The notes: generated by a model not told the origin, from the sequence alone. A stretch of DNA of 64,000 nucleotides from Variovorax sp. V213 (GCF_041154455.1 NZ_AP028664.1:4155001-4219000), one strand, 5' to 3'; numbered from the stretch's first letter, positions 51,968-61,030 are shown. A program made the numbers and translations.

Positions 51968-52927
51968 ATGAACACCCCCAAGAAATTCGCCTCGCAGGCC
52001 GACCTCGAAGAGAAGCAAATCAGCTTCACCAGACTCTCGGAACACGCCTGGGCCTACACGGCCGAAGGCGACCCGAACACCGGCATCATCGTGGGCGACG
52101 ACGCGGTGCTCGTGGCCGACACCCAGGCCACGCCGGCAATGGCGCAAGACGTGGTCAGGCGCATCCGCGAGGTGACCGACAAGCCGATCAAGTACGTCGT
52201 CCTGACCCACTATCACGCGGTGCGCGTGCTGGGCGCGAGCGGCTTCGATCCGCAGCAGATCATTTCGAGCCAGGACACGCGCGACCTGATCGTCGAGCGC
52301 GGAGAGCAGGACAAGGCCAGCGAGATCGGCCGCTTCCCGCGCCTGTTCCAGAACGTCGAGACCGTGCCACCGGGCTTGACCTGGCCCACCATGACCTTCA
52401 CCGGCAAGATGACGCTGTGGCTGGGCAAGCTCGAGGTGCAACTGCTGCAGCTCGGCCGCGGCCATACCAAGGGCGACACCGTCGTCTGGCTGCCAGAGGA
52501 GCGCACGCTGCTGTCGGGTGACCTGGTGGAGTTCGACGCCACGCCGTACGCGGGCGACGCGTATTTCAAGCACTGGCCACAGACGCTCGAGAACATCGCA
52601 GCGCTGAAGCCCGCCGCGCTGGTTCCGGGCCGCGGCCCTGCCCTGTTGGGCGAGGAGCAGGTCGCTGCCGGCCTCAAGGCCACCGGCGGTTTCATTGCCG
52701 ACGTACGCGCCTGCGTCGAAGCCGGCGTGGCTGCCGGCAAGGACCTGCATGCGGTCTACCAGGACACCTTCGCCCAGCTCAAGCCCAAGTATGGCCACTG
52801 GGTCATCTTCGACCACTGCATGCCGTTCGACGTGACGCGCTGCTACGACGAAGCCACGCAGTACCCGGACCCGCGTATCTGGACGGCCGAGCGCGACATC
52901 GAGATGTGGAAGACGCTGGAGGGCTGA
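51968..52927 (+). CDS. MBL-fold metallo-hydrolase-like protein with altered metal motif
   Basis: 319 residues. The fold is indicated by NTGIIVGDDAVLVADTQATP, LGRGHTKGDTVVWLPEERTLLSGDLVEF and IFDHCMP. The canonical HxHxDH motif reads HYHAVR (H81, H83, V85, R86), so the Asp and third His are replaced. GHT and GDLV metal ligands remain. A single-metal or non-hydrolytic role is possible. First gene of an operon with an FAD monooxygenase (28 bp gap), DUF2783 and a Bug protein. An AGGAG site precedes the ATG. Confidence 0.85.
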   Translation: MNTPKKFASQADLEEKQISFTRLSEHAWAYTAEGDPNTGIIVGDDAVLVADTQATPAMAQDVVRRIREVTDKPIKYVVLTHYHAVRVLGASGFDPQQIISSQDTRDLIVERGEQDKASEIGRFPRLFQNVETVPPGLTWPTMTFTGKMTLWLGKLEVQLLQLGRGHTKGDTVVWLPEERTLLSGDLVEFDATPYAGDAYFKHWPQTLENIAALKPAALVPGRGPALLGEEQVAAGLKATGGFIADVRACVEAGVAAGKDLHAVYQDTFAQLKPKYGHWVIFDHCMPFDVTRCYDEATQYPDPRIWTAERDIEMWKTLEG

Positions 52928-52955
52928 ACCGCCCCGCGCCGCAGGAGACAAGACC

Positions 52956-54626
52956 ATGCAACTGAACGAACTTGCGTCCCGCAAGGGGGAAGCCGTCGAC
53001 TACCAGAAGCTGGTGTTCGACTACGCCCGCCATCCCGACCAGGACGCCGCAACGCCGGTGCGCCGTCCGGTGGTCGTCGTCGGCGCGGGCCCGGTGGGGT
53101 TGGCGCTGGCCATCGATCTGGCGCAGCACGGGATTCCGGTGGTCCTTCTGGACAACGACAACACGCTGTCCACCGGCTCCCGCGCCATCTGCTTTGCGAA
53201 GCGCACGCTCGAGATCTTCGACCGGCTCGGATGTGGCGACCGCATGGTCGACAAGGGCGTGTCCTGGAACGTCGGCCGCGTGTTCTTCAAGAGCGAGGAG
53301 ATCTACAGCTTCGACCTGTTGCCGGAAGCAGGACATGCGCGCCCCGCCTTCATCAACCTGCAGCAGTACTACGTGGAAGGTTTCCTGGCCGAGCGGGCGT
53401 CCGAGTTGCCGCTGATCGAGCTGCGCTGGAAGAACAAGGTCGCGGGCGTCGTGCAGCATACGGACCATGTCGAGCTGACGATCGAGACCCCTGACGGTGC
53501 GTACCGGCTCGAGGCCGACCATGTCGCGGCCTGCGACGGGAGCCGCTCGAGCATGCGCGGGCTGCTGGGGCTGGAGAGCAAGGGCCGCCAGTTCAAGGAC
53601 CGCTTCCTGATCGCCGACGTGAAGATGAAGCTCGACCGGCCCGCCGAGCGCTGGTTCTGGTTCGACCCCGAATTTCACCGCAACCAGAGCGTGCTGCTGC
53701 ACATGCAGCCGGACCACGTCTGGCGCATCGACTTCCAGCTCGGCTGGGACGCCGACCCCGAAGAAGAGAAGAAGCCCGAGAAGATCATTCCCCGCGTCAA
53801 GGCGCTGCTGGGCGAAGACGCGCAGTTCGATCTCGAATGGGCGAGCGTCTACACCTTCTCCTGCCTGCGGATGGATCGGTTCCGGCATGGCCGCGTGTTC
53901 TTCGCCGGAGATTCGGCGCACGGTGTCTCTCCGTTCGGCGCCCGGGGCGCCAACTCGGGCGTGCAGGACGCCGAGAACCTGGCTTGGAAGCTTGCCGCGG
54001 TCCTGCAGCACCGGGCGCCCGACGCGCTGCTCGACAGCTACGGCCACGAACGCGAATACGCGGCCGACGAAAACATCCTCAACTCGACGCGCGCCACCGA
54101 CTTCATCACGCCCAAGAGCGAGATCAGCAGGCTGTTCCGGGATGCAGTGCTCGAACTCGCGAAGTCCCATGCCTTTGCGCGCACCCTGGTCAACAGCGGC
54201 CGGCTGTCCGTGCCGGCCACGCTGCGCACGTCGGCCCTGAACACGCCGGACACCGACGCTTTCCAAGGGGGCATGGTGCCCGGCGCCGTGGCGGCGGACG
54301 CGCCCGTGATCCGCGCCGATGGCAAGGCGGGCTGGCTGCTGCAGGAAGCCGGTCGATGCGCGTTCACGGCGGTGGTGTTTGGCGACGGCGAGACGGCGGA
54401 CCGCGCGGAACGCGCCGCGGCCGAAGCTGGCGCTGCCGCCGACGTGCCCGTCGTAACGGTGCGCATCCCATTCGATGAGGCTCATGCGCTGGCGGCCCGG
54501 CGCTACGACGCGAGGGCCGGCACGGTCTACCTGCTGCGCCCCGACCAGCATGTATGCGGACGTTGGCGCCAGGCCGACGCCGGCATCGTGCGCGCCGCGC
54601 TGCATCGCGCGCTGTGCAACGCCTGA
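52956..54626 (+). CDS. FAD-dependent aromatic-ring monooxygenase (MhpA/PheA-like)
   Basis: 556 residues. FAD motifs: GAGPVGLALA (about 48-57), DG motif ACDGSRSSMRGLLG, and GD motif FFAGDSAHGVSPFGARGANSGVQDAENL. A C-terminal thioredoxin-like domain (about 430-550, VYLLRPDQHVCGRW) is typical of this class. It likely hydroxylates a phenolic acid using NAD(P)H and O2. The substrate is unknown; the MBL and Bug partners suggest uptake and breakdown of an aromatic acid. The ATG has GGAGAC upstream. Confidence 0.88.
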   Translation: MQLNELASRKGEAVDYQKLVFDYARHPDQDAATPVRRPVVVVGAGPVGLALAIDLAQHGIPVVLLDNDNTLSTGSRAICFAKRTLEIFDRLGCGDRMVDKGVSWNVGRVFFKSEEIYSFDLLPEAGHARPAFINLQQYYVEGFLAERASELPLIELRWKNKVAGVVQHTDHVELTIETPDGAYRLEADHVAACDGSRSSMRGLLGLESKGRQFKDRFLIADVKMKLDRPAERWFWFDPEFHRNQSVLLHMQPDHVWRIDFQLGWDADPEEEKKPEKIIPRVKALLGEDAQFDLEWASVYTFSCLRMDRFRHGRVFFAGDSAHGVSPFGARGANSGVQDAENLAWKLAAVLQHRAPDALLDSYGHEREYAADENILNSTRATDFITPKSEISRLFRDAVLELAKSHAFARTLVNSGRLSVPATLRTSALNTPDTDAFQGGMVPGAVAADAPVIRADGKAGWLLQEAGRCAFTAVVFGDGETADRAERAAAEAGAAADVPVVTVRIPFDEAHALAARRYDARAGTVYLLRPDQHVCGRWRQADAGIVRAALHRALCNA

Positions 54627-54636
54627 AGGACCTGCC

Positions 54637-54842
54637 ATGCCGCAAGCCACCACCGCGCACCTGACGACCACGCCGAACATCGATGTGCCGACGATTTCTA
54701 CGGGGCACTGATCGACGCGCACCAGGGCTTCTCCACGGACGAAAGCCACGCCTTCAATGCGCGTCTGGTGCTCGTCCTGGCCAATCACATCGGATCACTG
54801 CCCGTGCTGCGCGAGGCGTTCGCCGCTGCAACACGCAGCTGA
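54637..54842 (+). pseudogene. DUF2783 small protein gene, interrupted by a frameshift
   Basis: DUF2783 proteins (~65-70 residues) accompany this class of monooxygenase. Here the ATG frame reads HLTTTPNIDVP and then stops after 24 codons at 54709-54711. The adjacent frame continues ADDFYGALIDAHQGFS through VLVLANHIGSLPVL to a stop at 54840. One missing base near 54687-54692 would restore a 68-residue protein. It may be a true mutation or a sequencing error. It overlaps no other gene and precedes the Bug gene by 31 bp. Confidence 0.75.
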
Positions 54843-54873
54843 AATTACCAGTCACAACCCACGGAGACAACCC

Positions 54874-55830
54874 ATGATTCGCCTTTTGCTGACCGGCCTG
54901 GCACTGGCCGCAACCACCCATCTCGCCATTGCGCAGGACGGCAAACCCATCGAATGGGTGGTCGGCTATGCCGCGGGCGGAGGCTCCGACTCCGTCGCAC
55001 GCGCCACGGCCGAGGCGATGTCAAAGAGCCTGGCCCGGCCCGTCGTCATCAACAACAAGCCGGGCGCGGCAACCAACATTGCTGCGGACTATGTCGCCCG
55101 CTCGAAGGACTACGGCAACGTCATGCTGACGGCCGACTTCGCTACCCTCGCAGCCAACCCGTTCCTGTTTTCCAAGCTCAGCTACAGCGCCGAGAAAGAC
55201 CTCGCGCCGGTCGGCATGCTGGCGCGCTTTCCGCTCGTTCTGGTGGTCGGCCCCCAGGTGCCGGCGAAGAACTTCAAGGAATTCATCGCCTGGGCCAAGG
55301 CGCAACCCGGCGGCGTGAACTACGCCTCGGCCGGTGCCGGGAGCCCGCACCACCTGGCCACCGAGCTGCTGCGCGAAAAAACCGGCGTCGCGATGACGCA
55401 CGTCGCCTACCGCGGCGCAGCACCGGCGATGCAGGACATCCTCGGCGGCCAGGTGCCTTTCATGATGGTCGACACCGCCAGCGGCAATCAGTTCGTTCTG
55501 GCCGGCAAGGTCAAGGCCATCGGTGTTGCGAGCGCCAAGCGCATCGCGACGTTGCCCGACGTGCCGACGCTGGCCGAACAAGGGCTGGGCGATTTCGAAG
55601 CCTATGCGTGGCAGGGACTCGCAGTGCCCAGCGCCACTCCTGCCGACACGGTGGCGAAGCTCAACAAGGCATTGGCCGACGCGCTGAATTCGTCGGCGGT
55701 TCAGGCACGCTTCCTCGCCTTGGGCGTGGAAGGTCTGCCGGGCACACCGAACGACATGGCCAGGTATGTGAAGGACGAGCGCGAACGTTGGGGCCGTCTC
55801 ATCAAGGCGAACAACATCAAGATTGACTAG
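54874..55830 (+). CDS. Bug/TTT-family tripartite tricarboxylate-type substrate-binding protein
   Basis: 318 residues. Signal peptide MIRLLLTGLALAATTHLAIAQ. Mature motifs VVGYAAGGGSDSVARATAEAM and GAATNIAADYVARS, then MTHVAYRGAAPAMQDILGGQVPFM, define the Bug family common in Burkholderiales. It binds organic or aromatic carboxylates. TctA/TctB membrane partners are absent here. The ATG is preceded by GGAGACAACCC. Last gene of the MBL/monooxygenase operon. Confidence 0.92.
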   Translation: MIRLLLTGLALAATTHLAIAQDGKPIEWVVGYAAGGGSDSVARATAEAMSKSLARPVVINNKPGAATNIAADYVARSKDYGNVMLTADFATLAANPFLFSKLSYSAEKDLAPVGMLARFPLVLVVGPQVPAKNFKEFIAWAKAQPGGVNYASAGAGSPHHLATELLREKTGVAMTHVAYRGAAPAMQDILGGQVPFMMVDTASGNQFVLAGKVKAIGVASAKRIATLPDVPTLAEQGLGDFEAYAWQGLAVPSATPADTVAKLNKALADALNSSAVQARFLALGVEGLPGTPNDMARYVKDERERWGRLIKANNIKID

Positions 55831-55862
55831 GGCCTGTCAACGCTGTTTCCGGGGTCGCGAAC

Positions 55863-56363
55863 CTATCTCATGGTTCCCAAATCCCGGACATCGGCTCGAA
55901 GAGACGCCCGGTCGCCTTTGGCCAGTGGCAGGTTGACGAACAATTCGAGTCTTCGACGCAGAGCGTAGAGGGCTTGGATCGCGCCGTGGGCCGTCTTTTC
56001 CGGGTCTTCCAATGCGGCGACGTCCGGCATCGACCAAAGCGCGGTATCCGGTTGCCCCGGCCACGCCGGCTGTTCCCCGAAAGTCTCATCGTCCAGCGTG
56101 ATGATGAACGTGGCTCTTCCGGCACCCTGCTCCTTCAACTTCTCCCAACTTGTCGGGTTGCCGAGAGGCGGCCGCATCCGGGCGCTCGCCAGCGCACCAA
56201 GCGCGGCTGGATGAGTTTCGCTGGCGAGATGTTTTGGAGAGCCGCAGGACTGGGCCGCAAAACGCTCACCGCCGATATGTTCGAGACATGCCTGTGCAAG
56301 AACGCTTCGAAGCGAGTTGCGCTTCGAAACAAAAATGACCCGGACCTTGCCCACTGTTGACAT
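55863..56363 (-). CDS. ArsC-like low-molecular-weight phosphatase family protein lacking catalytic Cys
   Basis: 166 residues of the LMW-PTP/arsenate-reductase fold (FVSKRNSLRSVLAQACLEH). The P-loop C-x5-R reads S-K-R-N-S-L-R, so the catalytic cysteine at position 13 is serine. The downstream LDDETFGEQPAWPGQPDTALWSMPD resembles the Asp loop of ArsC. Probably no arsenate reductase activity; a regulatory or binding role is possible. Codons and frame are intact, so it is not an obvious pseudogene. Start ATG at 56363; the genomic neighbours do not form an ars operon. Confidence 0.75.
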   Translation of the reverse strand: MSTVGKVRVIFVSKRNSLRSVLAQACLEHIGGERFAAQSCGSPKHLASETHPAALGALASARMRPPLGNPTSWEKLKEQGAGRATFIITLDDETFGEQPAWPGQPDTALWSMPDVAALEDPEKTAHGAIQALYALRRRLELFVNLPLAKGDRASLRADVRDLGTMR

Positions 56364-56441
56364 ATAGAGTCGAGCTTAGCGCAGGGGTGGCAGTTCCATC
56401 CCGCCGGGCGGCTTTCCCATCCTATAAGGAAGGACGATGCG

Positions 56442-56660
56442 ATGAGTAAGGACCAAGCTCGCCTGCAGCACCTTCTCGTGCGGATGCAGGCCTGGTACGG
56501 AGCGGAGGATGCCGATGTTCTTCAGCTTCGTGACGCGGTGCAGCAACTGGAGCTCGACGAGGCCCGCTCATGCGGGCCTCTGCGCTATTCCAATGCGCCC
56601 GTGTTTTCCGACCGGGCAGCACGCCTGGCGCACGCGAGCCGAGACAGAGGTTTGTTGTAG
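56442..56660 (+). CDS. 72-residue hypothetical protein
   Basis: A short helical reading frame (MSKDQARLQHLLVRMQAWYGAEDADV) preceded by AAGGAAGGA ~8-14 bases upstream. The N-terminal half looks helical and amphipathic; the C-terminal third is Arg/Ala-rich and may be less conserved. Isolated between the ArsC-like gene and the DUF3616 gene. Coding status uncertain. Confidence 0.4.
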   Translation: MSKDQARLQHLLVRMQAWYGAEDADVLQLRDAVQQLELDEARSCGPLRYSNAPVFSDRAARLAHASRDRGLL

Positions 56661-56850
56661 AGACGGCCACGGACATCGGGAACCTCGGGATTCGAGGCGC
56701 AAATTGCATTCCCTACCAGCGTCCACGTCCGTCACTTCATATCTTCGCATTGCAGTCTGACGCGCATGTGACTTCGGTCTCCCGGCGGATGAAATCAGAT
56801 TGCCCGGGTCACTGCTTCAACACGGGAAGCAAGCTCCCGGGTGGACCGAT

Positions 56851-57813
56851 TCAAGCCGTGGTTTGCAGTTGGTCGAGGTCCAGCAGAAGATAATTCGCAG
56901 ATCGTTCTGCCTTCCGATTCCCGTCGTCGCTGACGATGATGATTCGGACCACCCCGTCGACAACGGCCGGACTCACTCCTTCTGCGCGCTCCAGGCCCTG
57001 AAGCCCCGGGACCGTGACACGGCGCGCTGTGCCACCTTGCTGACCATTCCAGCGCCAGAGGGCGAACTGGCCTGGCTCGCGCGAAACCGGCCCGCTGATG
57101 ACGAGGTATTCGCCGATGGAGGGGACGTAAGACAACCCACGAATTCCGTGGCCGCCCAGATCCAGTTCATCGAGATCAGCCGCCACCCGGGGTTCCTCAT
57201 CCGCCTCGAAGAGGCCATGCGGATTCTCGACGCTGGCGATGATCGCGCGGCCTTCGTGCAACGGGCTGCGAAAACCGATCAGCAGTCGTTGCGGGTCCGG
57301 GCTGATCTCCAACCCCTCGATATTGAGCCCGCCGCCGGTTTTGACATCCCGGATCTCGGCTGCCGAGGCCAGCACAGGATGCTTCGCCGTCAGGGCGTGC
57401 TTCAATCCGTCGACGACTTTTGGGTTCGCAACCCGGCTCCCCTCGACCCGGAACCGAACCAGTCGTTCACGGGACTTCTTTTCGTTGCCTTCGTCGTCTC
57501 GAGAATGCGATGTGATGGCGTAGACAAAGCCTGCTCGATCCAAGGCCAGTCCTTCGAGATCGTCCAGTTTCCAGAAGTCGCTGAAGAGCTGAAACAGTCC
57601 AGCAGTGAGTTCGGTGCTGCCGACACTTCCATCGGCGCCGATGACGACCAGACTGAACGGATGGTGCTTTTCGTCCTCGACCACAAGAAAGCGTCCGTCC
57701 GGCAACTGCTGGATCGCCGACGGCTCATAGATGCCGGTCAAGGGCTGGAAAGCGGGAGGTCCTTTGTGCGCCATGGAAGCATTGTCCACCCATGCATCCG
57801 CTTTGTCGCTCAT
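56851..57813 (-). CDS. DUF3616-like beta-propeller protein
   Basis: 320 residues without a signal peptide. Repeated short strands with turns (FLVVEDEKHHPFSLVVIGADG, GFVYAITSHSRDDEGNEKKSRERLVRFRVEG, NIEGLEISPDPQRLLIGFRSPL, GIRGLSYVPSIGEYLVISGP) are typical of a propeller. The motif LEGLALD and IEGLEIS recall esterase-like phytase propellers. Starts at 57813 or at an internal ATG (57774). Function unknown. Confidence 0.7.
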   Translation of the reverse strand: MSDKADAWVDNASMAHKGPPAFQPLTGIYEPSAIQQLPDGRFLVVEDEKHHPFSLVVIGADGSVGSTELTAGLFQLFSDFWKLDDLEGLALDRAGFVYAITSHSRDDEGNEKKSRERLVRFRVEGSRVANPKVVDGLKHALTAKHPVLASAAEIRDVKTGGGLNIEGLEISPDPQRLLIGFRSPLHEGRAIIASVENPHGLFEADEEPRVAADLDELDLGGHGIRGLSYVPSIGEYLVISGPVSREPGQFALWRWNGQQGGTARRVTVPGLQGLERAEGVSPAVVDGVVRIIIVSDDGNRKAERSANYLLLDLDQLQTTA

Positions 57814-57870
57814 TTGGGAAGGCGCCCCGCCGACCCCAGGATCGGGAACGCCGCGCGGCCTTCCGTTGGC

Positions 57871-58536
57871 CTACTTCCTCGGACGCCCAGCCTTCAGCGG
57901 CGCCAGCGAATCCAGCGCGCCGCGCAGTTGCGTGTCTGTGAGCTGTTGAAGCGCGTGCAGCCCCGCTCGCAGAAGCTCGCTCTTCTTGGCGGGACGTTTG
58001 AAACCTAGGGCGCGGTCCTTGAGGACGGCAATCAGACCGAAGTCTTGCTGGGGCATCGTGAAGCTGTCTCGCACGAGCTTGCCCTTGGTTTTGGCTGCGT
58101 CGCGCACGGACTCGGGGGCAGTGGCCTGGAAAGGCGTCGCCAGTTCCGTACGGGGAGCAGCAGGCCGCGTGACCTGAGGCGGCGCGACCACGCCCTTCAC
58201 CGCCTTGGACTTCAGTGGCCCCGTCTTCTTTGCAACTGTCTTCTTCGCCGATGCTTTCTTCACTGACGTCGACTTTTTGGGTGCGGCGGTCTTGGCGCCG
58301 GCTTTGGCCGACGCTCCCTTCTTGGTCACCGCTGCCTTTTTTGCCGAGGACTTCTTGGCCACGGGTTTTGCCGGCTTGGCCTTCCGAGGCGAGACCTTCT
58401 TGGCAGCCGCCTTCTTTGTGGCGGCAGGAGTCGTCGACTCTGCCGGTGGCTGGAGCGCGGAGGCGACCACTGCCGGGTCGGTTGCATCGCTGGGTGCGGA
58501 AGTCGTTTCGTTGTTGTTCAGGCCGAAGTCAGTCAT
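57871..58536 (-). CDS. Lys/Ala-rich histone-like protein with C-terminal ribbon-helix-helix-like domain
   Basis: 221 residues. Residues ~40-118 are Lys/Ala/Pro-rich with AKK, KKS and KKA repeats, like AlgP or H1-type proteins, and should bind DNA or RNA non-specifically. Residues ~155-212 form a compact domain with SFTMPQQDFGLIAVLKDRALG and KKSELLRAGLHALQQL, a pattern consistent with an RHH DNA-binding fold. A 25-bp palindrome lies 14 bp upstream of the ATG. Divergent from the SulP gene. Specific plus non-specific DNA binding suggests a nucleoid or autoregulated protein. Confidence 0.75.
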   Translation of the reverse strand: MTDFGLNNNETTSAPSDATDPAVVASALQPPAESTTPAATKKAAAKKVSPRKAKPAKPVAKKSSAKKAAVTKKGASAKAGAKTAAPKKSTSVKKASAKKTVAKKTGPLKSKAVKGVVAPPQVTRPAAPRTELATPFQATAPESVRDAAKTKGKLVRDSFTMPQQDFGLIAVLKDRALGFKRPAKKSELLRAGLHALQQLTDTQLRGALDSLAPLKAGRPRK

Positions 58537-58550
58537 TGAGAATTTCCAAA

Positions 58551-58575
58551 AATGGTGTAAATGATTTACACCATT
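58551..58575. promoter_or_regulatory. 25-bp perfect palindrome upstream of the histone-like gene
   Basis: AATGGTGTAAAT, a single G, then ATTTACACCATT: 12-bp arms with no mismatch. It lies in the divergent region between the histone-like gene (start 58536) and the SulP gene (start 58718). It stands out by A+T content and is most likely an operator, with a good chance for the RHH-tailed protein itself. Confidence 0.7.
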
Positions 58576-58717
58576 ATTTTGAACGCAATAGGAGTCTTCA
58601 TCAAGAGCCAGCCGTCCGATGGCCCGTCACGTCGAAGCAGCCAACGCCAACACTCGTATCTTTCCCCTTGCCTTTCTCGACGCGCATCTGCACTCTCGAC
58701 CAAGCGGCCAGCAGCTT

Positions 58718-60508
58718 ATGAGCAATTTGGATCCTTCGTCCCCCCTTCCGGAACCGGGCCGTATAGCGCCACGGGCGAAGGCCGCCGATCAGACCGGGTG
58801 GAGCCGCTGGCTGCCCGGACTGCGCACCCTGCGCGAGTACCAGGTGGCCTGGTTGCGGCACGACATCGTTGCCGGACTGGTGCTGACCACGATGCTGGTG
58901 CCCGTCGGCATCGCCTATGCGGAGGCGTCGGGCGTACCCGGCATCTATGGCCTCTACGCAACCATCGTTGCGTTGCTCGCGTACGCCGTGTTCGGGCCCA
59001 GCCGGATTCTGGTGCTTGGCCCGGATTCCTCGCTGGCCGCCGTCATTCTGGCCGTCGTTCTCCCATTGTCTGGCGGCGACCCGCATCGCGCAGTCGCCCT
59101 TGCGGGCATGATGGCGATCGTGTCGGGAACGGTGTGCATCCTTGCCGGAATCGCGCGCCTGGGCTTCGTCACCGAGCTTCTCTCCAAGCCGATTCGCTAC
59201 GGCTACATGAATGGCATCGCACTGACGGTATTGATCAGCCAACTGCCCAAGCTTTTCGGCTTTTCGATCGAGGGCGATGGGCCGTTGGGAAACCTGAGGT
59301 CCATCGCTGCAGCGGTGATGGATGGCAAGACCCACTGGACGACGTTGATGGTCGGCGCAGGCACCCTGGCTGTCATCCTGCTGCTCAGGGGCCGCAAGCG
59401 CTTGCCGGGCATCCTGATCGCCGTGGTCGGAGCGACCGCCGCCGTTGGCGTGCTGGGCCTTGCGACACGCGCCGGGGTGTCGGTCCTTGGCGCGATCCCA
59501 CAAGGTCTGCCTGCGTTCGCCATCCCCTGGATCACCACCGCCGACGTCGTCCCCGTCCTGATCGGCGGTTGTGCCGTCGCCCTCGTCTCGTTCGCCGACA
59601 CCAGCGTGCTCTCTCGCGTCTATGCGGCGCGGACCCGCAGCTATGTCGACCCGAACCAGGAAATGGTGGCGCTCGGCGCCGCCAACCTGGCGGCCGGACT
59701 TTTTCAGGGCTTTGCCGTCAGCAGCAGTTCGTCACGCACCCCCGTGGCCGAGGCCGCAGGCGCCAAGACCCAGCTGACCGGAATCGTCGGCGCGCTGGCT
59801 GTTGCCCTGCTGCTGGTGGTGGTGCCGGACTTGCTGAAAAACCTGCCCACCAGCGCACTGGCCGCGGTCGTGATCGCATCGGCCATCGGCCTGATCGAGG
59901 TCGCCGACCTGCGACGAATCTATCGCATCCAGCGCTGGGAGTTCTGGCTGTCGATCGCCTGTACCGTTGGCGTGGCCGTGCTCGGCGCGGTTGAAGGCAT
60001 CGGTCTGGCCATCGTGATTGCGGTCATCGAATTCCTGTGGGATGCCTGGCGCCCTCATTTCGCGGTTCTGGGACGCGTCGACGGCGTCAAGGGCTACCAC
60101 GACATCACGCGCTATCCCGATGCGCGCCTTGTGCCCGGCCTCGTCCTGTTTCGCTGGGATGCGCCGCTCTTCTTCGCCAACGCCGAGCTGTTCCACGACC
60201 GGGTGCTCGACGCCGTGGCTTCGTCGCCTACGCCAGTGCGCTGGCTGGTCGTTGCGGCGGAGCCCATCACCAGCGTGGACGTGACCTCCGCCGACGTGCT
60301 GGCCGAGTTGATCGAAACCTTGCAGGCGGCCGGCATTCAGTTGTGCTTTGCCGAGATGAAGGACCCCGTCAAGGACAAGCTGAAGCGGTTCGGGCTTTTC
60401 GCGCAGCTTGGGGATTCGGCGTTCTTTCCGACCATCGGCACCACCGTCAGCCGATATCTCGAGACCCACACGGTGGATTGGGTGGACTGGGAGGACGAGA
60501 AGCGCTGA
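58718..60508 (+). CDS. SulP family anion transporter with STAS domain
   Basis: 596 residues. The SulP signature PVGIAYAEASGVPGIYGLYATIV lies near residue 70, then about ten to eleven membrane segments; the conserved NLAAGLFQGFAVSSSSSRTPVAE is present. The C-terminal STAS domain covers ~460-590 (FANAELFHDRVLDAV, VVVAAEPITSVDVTSADVLAEL). Likely sulfate or bicarbonate uptake. Start 58718 is chosen over 58619 by family alignment. No carbonic anhydrase gene is adjacent. Confidence 0.88.
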   Translation: MSNLDPSSPLPEPGRIAPRAKAADQTGWSRWLPGLRTLREYQVAWLRHDIVAGLVLTTMLVPVGIAYAEASGVPGIYGLYATIVALLAYAVFGPSRILVLGPDSSLAAVILAVVLPLSGGDPHRAVALAGMMAIVSGTVCILAGIARLGFVTELLSKPIRYGYMNGIALTVLISQLPKLFGFSIEGDGPLGNLRSIAAAVMDGKTHWTTLMVGAGTLAVILLLRGRKRLPGILIAVVGATAAVGVLGLATRAGVSVLGAIPQGLPAFAIPWITTADVVPVLIGGCAVALVSFADTSVLSRVYAARTRSYVDPNQEMVALGAANLAAGLFQGFAVSSSSSRTPVAEAAGAKTQLTGIVGALAVALLLVVVPDLLKNLPTSALAAVVIASAIGLIEVADLRRIYRIQRWEFWLSIACTVGVAVLGAVEGIGLAIVIAVIEFLWDAWRPHFAVLGRVDGVKGYHDITRYPDARLVPGLVLFRWDAPLFFANAELFHDRVLDAVASSPTPVRWLVVAAEPITSVDVTSADVLAELIETLQAAGIQLCFAEMKDPVKDKLKRFGLFAQLGDSAFFPTIGTTVSRYLETHTVDWVDWEDEKR

Positions 60509-60649
60509 CGGATAGCCAGCAGCCAACGTCGGCCAATCCCAGTGCATGGCCACGATGCGCAAATCGTCCGCCTTCCAGCCTGTGTCGCGGCAAGGCCACG
60601 AACAAGCGCAGGCTATATTGTTGGCTCAACAACTGAGAGAGAAGTCACC

Positions 60650-60940
60650 ATGGCAAAAGCCTATTGGGTCAGCGCGTACCGTGCCGTCAAGGACGCCGAC
60701 AAACTTGCGGCGTACGCAAAGCTGGCCGGGCCGGCGCTCACCGCCGGCGGCGGGCGCTTTCTTGCGCGCGGCCTGCCCGCCGAGGTCTACGAATTCGGTT
60801 TGCTCCAACGCACCGTGTTGATCGAGTTCGACAGCATCGAGCACGCCAGAGCCGCGCATGACAGCCCCGACTACCAGGCCGCACTTGCCGCGCTGGGCGA
60901 CGGGGCCGAACGCGATCTACGGATCATCGAAGGGGTCTGA
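60650..60940 (+). CDS. DUF1330 family protein
   Basis: 96 residues. The DUF1330 ferredoxin-like fold is recognised from AKAYWVSAYRAVKDADKLAAYAKLAGPAL, GGGRFLARG and VLIEFDSIEHARAAHDSPDYQAAL. Starts at ATG 60650 after GAGAGAAG. Function unproven; monomeric dimeric-barrel proteins of this class bind small ligands. Adjacent genes give no clue. Confidence 0.9.
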   Translation: MAKAYWVSAYRAVKDADKLAAYAKLAGPALTAGGGRFLARGLPAEVYEFGLLQRTVLIEFDSIEHARAAHDSPDYQAALAALGDGAERDLRIIEGV

Positions 60941-61030
60941 GCAACCTGGGCAGGCATGCGCGCAGCCAACGAGTCGGTTGCGAGCCTTGCGCGACAAGCG
61001 GGCCGCCACATCCTTCTCTGTGCGGCCGAA

